A stretch of DNA of 64,000 nt from Floccularia luteovirens (lineage: Eukaryota; Basidiomycota; Agaricomycetes; Agaricales; Squamanitaceae): positions 62,001-126,000 of the forward strand of contig VSJF01000015.1 in NCBI GenBank assembly GCA_009739215.1, read 5' to 3'. The first letter of the stretch is position 1. Each line of letters opens with the position of its first letter. Below are positions 58,315 to 64,000 of this stretch, piece by piece. The notes beneath the pieces were generated by a model. That model was not told the origin of the DNA, did not search any database, and saw only the letters and a program-made list of their open reading frames with translations. The position numbers and the translations under genes are program-made.

Positions 58315-60352
58315 TAATTCATTTTGTTTATCGACTCTAGTTAAACCTATGCCAATATTGAGTTGTTCATGTGTATTTGTGTAACAACTCTACGAACTTT
58401 GTGTCTGTTGTAAATGCCAATTACTGTGTATCATTTTCTGATCATCAGGTTCCGATTCGGCTGTATACGTTATGCTAGCGGTATTAACTGACTTAGATCA
58501 CCACAGGCTAACAAGAACTGACGTTACTGAATTCCTGCTTCTTAATAGGAACTGTTAAGATCACTCTGTGCCATGATGTACGATACCCCTGGTTGATGCT
58601 ATGCACCAGGAACCACCCATATGATCAACACTCGCTTCGGTAGGCATGGCCTTCACTTCATGGATCGCGTGTCAATGGAATGAGGTGATTCTCAGAAGCA
58701 CAGCATATCGAGAGGTGTGTTATTGTCACTGATGTGAAGTCTATTTGTTAATTGATAAGTTAGACTATACCACACGGCAATTCTTGAGAACGCAGCCGCA
58801 ACTACATTGCCGGCAATTATCTTGTGATCAACAACTCGAATGTGTTAAACCAACTGCAGATTCATTTCAGTCTTTGATTATGTCCATTTTTCATTTGGAG
58901 GTGGGTCCCTTGACCTCGAAGTCACATCTCCGCAACAAACATTGAACCTTTGGAAACGAATGTTCCCCCTAGCTCTAGAACAGGCATGTGACTGGAAACG
59001 ACGCCGACGCCTATGAAACACTGGTTCAACTGCTATCATTACAGGCTGTCGGGTCTCAGGAACAAGGCAGTGTTATTTATGATACTGCTGGAATATAACA
59101 AGTCGGCAACTTGATTCTTCCATCGGAGACATCTTTATACCTTTAAGCTGGTTCTTCGGGAATAGATCGTGACACGAAAGATTGGCACATGCTGTCTTTA
59201 CACTGAACACATCTCGGTTTATAGTTTGATGCCCCGATTCGAAATGGTGGGTCACTGACCTTGCTTACAACGAGATCGAGTAATGAGTTGATCTCCGAAA
59301 CAGAACAGCTGACTGAATTATAACTACTAAGAATGATACATTAGACTAGTTTAAGAAACCCAATAGCAAGTAAATATGTTGTAATTTTAATGCATCACAT
59401 CTTCATGCTGTGATGCAATTTAGCGTTGTGGTACAAAACTCGTTGGATCTTTGTCAGCCTTAGAAGGCATTTCAGTTTCCTATCCCGGACTTCTGGACTC
59501 TCTATAGCGTCAGTCTGTCTAGGACAAATTGCTACGTCTTTTAGCTCTAAAGTTGGTCAAAGGGTTTGAGAACAGAAAATGGTATGGTTTGGACGCGGAA
59601 CAGTGTATGATGCAGTTGTTTCATCACAAGCTACTTGGGATGTGTGTTATTTATAGTCTTAATCTTGATTACTGTCGAGGATCGAGGATTTGCACGGAAA
59701 CAATGACGGTTATCCGGCCTTGCATTTGTACAAGCCGGGAAACCAGGAATCATAGGACCGAGGCAGGGACGTTGGCATTTGGAAAATAGCGGTCCGATAA
59801 ACAGCGGTATAGGTAAATGGGGTAGATGGTTCCCCAGTTTCAAATGTTGCTCCGGATCTGATCTGGTTTTCTGATCTTGACAGTGGGGGATATTCCACGA
59901 CCCTCGAAGGAATTGAGCAACACGGTAGACCTCATGTTCTAGTCATTGTGATGGGTATTCGAATAAGAGGAATAAGAGGAATTCAATATGCCAAGCGGGC
60001 GATTTTACTGATTGATAATCGGATTTACTAAATGTCCTGCAGGATAGAAAAACGTGTTAATTGGCGGGTATCGAGATTGGTTCCGCCGCTGTGATAAACT
60101 GAACGCCAAGAATCGGTTTTAATTGAGATGAGACATGCAGAGCGTAACATTTGTGTATAACAAAACCCCTTTTTGTGAGAATAACCCCCAAGTCCTAATG
60201 TTCATTTCGTTACAGCTGCAGCGACAGCAGGCTTTGTAGTTCCGATTGGTTGGGAACTCCATAAGCAATCACCTCCACGGGTGCGCTCAGACCAGATACT
60301 CCTCTCATCCCAATTATTACTACACAGATGCACTGAAATGCGTTCCTCACTG
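58315..60352. other. Intergenic, nothing clearly recognised
   Basis: About 2 kb. Short open frames (58745-58945, 59529-59789, 59631-59843) show no family. The last 120 bases (60235-60352) contain ccgattggttgggaactccataag, the C-terminal end motif of the F-box-like family, and so belong to the decayed tail of the next gene. Confidence 0.4.
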
Positions 60353-61037
60353 TTAGCTTCTAATGTTTCCCAGGAAGGACCACGTTTCCAGTGAAGGTCT
60401 ACAATATTCGACCGTCATTACGAGACGTTGAAGGGTCGGAAGCGCTTGGATAGTCATTAGGTGTTCGTGCAGAATAGAAGGGTCGTCGACAGGTGGAGGG
60501 GAACAAGCAAGATGAGTCAAAGAGGTGAAAACGTCGGTAGGTCCTATAACGCGTATAAGATATTTAGGAAGTCTGAGGTGAGTGATTTGTTGGAACAGTT
60601 CTTTGGAGTGTGTGCAAAGTGCGAGTTCATGCCAGAGATACCAGTGGTAGCCGGTAAGGGTGAGTTCCCTGCAACGAAGATGTCTGAACTCAGGAAGAGA
60701 ACAAAGTACCATCATTTGACGGTCGGTGCACCCGAGATTGACGACATTTATGCATGCACTGATGATTTCGTCTGATTCTTCCGAAGTTGAATCAGTGATC
60801 CAGAGGTTACGAACGCGTGGACCGATATCTGGATAGTGGCGAAGGAGGAGGGAAAAAGATGATATAGCTCCCCTAGAAGCGAGAGTGACGGGGGTTATGG
60901 GAAGACATTCGAGTTGTGTCACATTGTAAAAGTGTCGTGAAGCTAGAAGAAGACTGCGATAACTCGATTGAGATTCTGAGCATGCAATGCCTGTAATCTT
61001 GAGTAAGAGCTCGACTGGTAGGGATAGGGGGGAACAT
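60353..61037 (-). pseudogene. F-box-like protein, best-preserved copy, start out of frame
   Basis: A single long frame reads SLPVELLLKITGIACSESQ, SSYRSLLLASRHFYNVTQLE and continues through LLLRHYPDIGPRVRNLWI, PEFRHLRCRELTLTGYH, QQITHLRLPK and TDVFTSLTHLACSP to 60353. LPVELLLKI plus the following Leu-rich helix is an F-box-like motif, and the repeated LxxLxCxxL text suggests degenerate leucine-rich repeats. The only ATG at the position used by the 55145 copy is at 61035-61037, and a C6 run right after it puts it one base out of frame; five Cs would restore the frame. This could be a real lesion or a homopolymer sequencing error. If the latter, it is the one functional member here. Confidence 0.65.
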
Positions 61038-62319
61038 ATTCAATAAGTTTCTAAATTGTCCACCGCAACCTACTTTATTTAAATGCACTGACAGCACCAT
61101 GTTTTTTTGAAACGTAAAAGTAAAAAATGAATGAGGCAATAAATGAGGCAAAAAAGTAATGGGGCTGTGAAGGGTCCCAACCATCCTGGAACATAACGTT
61201 TTAATAACCAACATTCGAAATTGTGAGTTCCGGTTTGTATTGTGCTGGCCAATTTAAAATATAAATAGCACCATGATTACCTGAGTGCACACAGCCGCGT
61301 CGTCTTGAGTGATTTCCATGGAGGATGGGATTGAGCGGATAACACCATTAGGACAGCATTGTAATCCGAACCAATTGGAATGGCAGGATCAGGTAAAAAC
61401 CCGCCCCGCGCCGTAACATAGGTTTCGGTGGACTTGTCAAGGTGACAAGGGTTTGTTTTGAAAGATCAAAAGAAGTTTTTCAATCTCCTTTTTTTCATGC
61501 TCCAACCCTATCGATTTCGTCCTACTCCATCACGACGTGTTGAAAAATGGAGAGGAAACCCCAAGATTGGCATTGACCGGGACCACGAGCAAGGAGACTT
61601 CCCTGATATACAGTACCAATCATGGAATTTGGTTTGATCGATGTCGGCGCATTTAGTGATAGCTTTTCGAGCCTGCCGTCATGGCAGTCCAGGAAGGTCT
61701 GTCATGTTTATTGTGATATGATATTCACATGGAAACTGCGACTTAACTTTTACAAAGCACAGAATTAAATGATTGGCATGACACGAGCACTTACGATAGT
61801 GATGACCAAATTTGATGCGAATTTGATAGTTTATAGCACTGTTGACCTCGGGCTGTCGTGAGCTTCTACATCACCCCTCGAGCGGGCTTATGATAGACGA
61901 AACGTTGATCCCTTTAGGCTTACCCCTGTATCATTGCTAGATTTAGATGATTCACAAAAAGATAGTACATGATATGCCGGAAAAACAAACGCGGCTGCCA
62001 CCACAATATACTGGTTGTTTCATGCAACGCGCATTCCCGAACTTGAGCGTTATTGTCCATGTTGCAAGTGGAATAATCAGAGAACTTGACTCACTAACTG
62101 CCGGTCGGATTAACATTAACCTACTTACGGAGCTAATTGCTTTGCTGTAACCACGCTGGAGATTTTTTTAGTACAACCCATAATTTATTTCCATGGATGT
62201 AAGAGGTAGGTAACAAATGTAAGTTAGCGACAACGGAAAATTCTTTCATAAGTAGGAAGACATGATAGGTGCAGCACAAGAGCTCAAGGGTCTGCTGGCT
62301 TTACTCGTCTCTCACAGAA
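61038..62319. other. Intergenic, nothing recognised
   Basis: About 1.3 kb with no supportable gene or element. The open frame at 61947-62150 has no family. Confidence 0.4.
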
Positions 62320-63165
62320 ATAGTTCCATTTGGTTGCGAACTCCACAAGCAGTGACTACCTCCCCGAACACGTTCACCCCAAACAACCCTCTCACCCAGC
62401 TGAATCCACCATCCATACCCAAACCCCAACCCAATTCTCCCTGCAAACAGAAATCGTGATTCCTGCCTTGATATCACGTTCCATCGCTTTCCATGCCGAT
62501 ATTTTGTGCGTTTCATTTGCCTTACACGAACAACGGAATGTTAACACGAGATATTGGAGAGCCGGCAGTTCTTGGAAGTATGAATCATTAGGGTCGCCGC
62601 GACATGAAGGGCTACAAGCGAGATGAGTTATAAGAAGGAAGTAAACAAATATGCTGATGTTATGATTCCGGTGAATTCTAGAGGAGGTCGAAGGTGAGTG
62701 AGCTGTCGGCAAAACGTGTTTTAGAATTTCGCCAGGTCTGCATTTTTTCCAGAAAAGATAGCGGTATTCTCTTAAATCCATTATTGTGAGCTCCTTGCAA
62801 CACAAGTGTCTTTAATTCCGCTAAGTTGATGCAGATATTTATCATTTATCATCACTGCATGAAAGATGAATGACATTTATGCATGCGCTGACAATTTCGT
62901 GTGATGTATTTGTGCTTATGATTCCTCCAAGTCATCTCCTCCGCTAAGAGTCCAAAGATGACAGACGAGTGGAGCGATGTCTGGGTCACGTTGGAGACGG
63001 GAAAAGGAAAATTCTTGTTCCATAGTGACAAGAATGATAGGTATTTACGGGATACATTGCAGGCGTATACTATCGTGGAAGCCTCGGGAGTCGGAAGAAG
63101 TCTGTGATATGTTGATTCTGAATGAGAGCACGCAAAGCCTGTGATCTCCTAAAGGATTTCGAAAG
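62320..63165 (-). pseudogene. F-box-like family relic
   Basis: The minus strand shows ITGFACSHSESTYHRLL (about 63070-63145), then a broken middle (RCKELTIMDLREYRYLFWKK near 62730-62800), ITHLACSPSCRGDPNDSYFQ, ELPALQYLVLTF and AWKAMERDIKAGITISVCRE (62440-62640). Several frame changes. It aligns with the 60353 and 55145 copies. Confidence 0.65.
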
Positions 63166-63189
63166 ACAAGGATCGGAGAGACGTATTTG

Positions 63190-63335
63190 TTCCGGTAGGA
63201 AGCCACGCCTCCATTATAATACTTACATGAGTAAACGAGATGGGCTTTGCGGCGCTTATCACAGGAATCAGTATTTAAACCCATATGGGAATGAGTGTTG
63301 CTGGTTTGTAAGATTATGGTTATTTTAAACATGAA
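63190..63335 (+). repeat. Orphan piece of the type A ACS upstream repeat
   Basis: ggtaggaagccacgcctccatt (here split by small changes), gatgggctttgcggc, gtatttaaacccatatggga and gctggtttgtaagatt match 35630-35765, the 5' flank of ACS copy 5. No ACS coding sequence follows. Confidence 0.7.
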
Positions 63336-63479
63336 TTATGAGCCACAAAATACCTGAAATCATGAAGGGAGATTGGCGGGGTGACTGACGGAAGCGTTTC
63401 ATCCTAGAAGCTCCGGGTAGATTATCCCATCAATCCAACAGGAGGCTAGGATTTTGACTGGTGAGGACATCCGCAGCAG

Positions 63480-63960
63480 AGGCTGAGCCATTACCCTCAT
63501 CTTGCTGCAGTTCCAATTGGTTGCGAATTCCATAAGTTCGAATGTGCTCAGACTCAAGCTATTTCAATTCAAACAATCCACTCCTTGCCAACTCTCTATG
63601 CGGAGGTATGTATAATGAAAGGTTGTCATTAATGCCACGCTTCGTCGCTTTCCAGGCAGACATTGAGTGAGGTGAAATCCGAAGGTTAGCATGAGATGTT
63701 GGAATTTTGAAAATGTGCAACGTGAAGGTCTTCATCATCTAAAGAAGTACAAGAGAGAGTCAGGGTAATATGTTCGCTCAGTGACTCCGGTGAAACTTGG
63801 AAGCAGGCCCAGATGAGTGAGGCACAATAGATAGGGTGAAATTTAGGCATGTCTCGACGATATCAATGCGCCCCCTATTTCTGCTTGCGCTTTGTTACAG
63901 ATCCAAATATGACGGAAAAGTAGGGCGACAACTAGATAATTATGATTTTGTTGAATACAT
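63480..63960 (-). pseudogene. F-box-like family relic at the window edge
   Basis: Aligns on the minus strand with 62330-62640 and beyond: the motif caattggttgcgaattccataag (63510-63532), a block like cttcgtcgctttccaggcagacattg (63641-63666) and agcatgagatgttggaattttg. No open frame. It may extend past the right edge. Confidence 0.55.
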
Positions 63961-64000
63961 GAGTGATGGGCTATTTATGTAAAAACACAAAAACATTTGG

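Noticed and set aside
1..64000. Repeat-induced point mutation as cause of gene decay
   Set aside because: Lesions are mainly single-base insertions or deletions, not a surplus of C-to-T/G-to-A changes at one dinucleotide.
1..64000. tRNA, rRNA or CRISPR array
   Set aside because: I scanned for T-loop (GGTTCRANYCC-like) motifs, conserved rRNA text and regularly spaced repeats and found none that hold up. A tRNA search program would be decisive.

Overview
This window looks like nuclear DNA of an agaricomycete-type basidiomycete. Genes are split by many short introns (about 45-65 bases, GT...AG). The protein families are typical of mushrooms: basidiomycete methanol/alcohol oxidase, a NACHT-WD40 NOD-like receptor (NLR), a DUF6533/DUF6534-type seven-helix protein, jelly-roll/mucin-like one-pass membrane proteins and F-box-like paralogs. 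There are no bacterial operons, CRISPR arrays or rRNA, and I found no tRNA.

Layout. 1-2803 (-): 4-coumarate-CoA-ligase-like acyl-CoA synthetase (ACS copy 1), cut by the left window edge. 4699-7160 (-): intact PPPDE-thioredoxin-PUL gene. 9890-20250 (+): ACS gene 2 (a diverged subfamily), ACS copy 3, a 3' fragment of a second gene 2, and ACS copy 4; this is a tandem duplication of a two-gene unit. 20830-22860 (-): broken sugar-type MFS transporter. 23712-28170 (+): NLR with frame breaks in its WD40 propeller. 29063-29706: TIR element next to a decayed alcohol oxidase C-terminus. 30455-33204 (+): broken alcohol oxidase. 34005-39546 (+): a mosaic of NLR relic, F-box relic (split by a poly-A retroposon), shared ACS upstream repeat, ACS copy 5 and F-box relic. 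40479-42173 (-) and 45998-47414 (+): two zinc-type transporters, CDF and ZIP. 49636-51172 (-): seven-helix protein. 52442-53804 (-): mucin-like membrane protein with a pentapeptide minisatellite. 54215-56020 (+): a second decayed NLR/ACS/F-box mosaic. 56411-57572 (+): intact gene of unknown function. 57814-58314 (+): intact DUF427 gene. 60353-63960 (-): three more F-box-like copies plus an orphan piece of the ACS upstream repeat.

The main message is contrast. The genes that look single-copy (PPPDE-Trx-PUL, ZIP, DUF427, the mucin-like gene and the unknown gene) can be traced through all their introns without a frame break. The duplicated families (ACS, NLR, F-box, alcohol oxidase) and the MFS gene carry many independent 1-base indels, stops and deletions. 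The window is best read as a birth-and-death zone embedded among stable genes. Every ACS C-terminus visible here ends in Ala-Lys-Leu, a peroxisomal PTS1 signal. Alcohol oxidases are also peroxisomal, so the ancestral locus may have held a peroxisomal acyl/aryl-activation and oxidation gene set beside an NLR. That functional link is inference.
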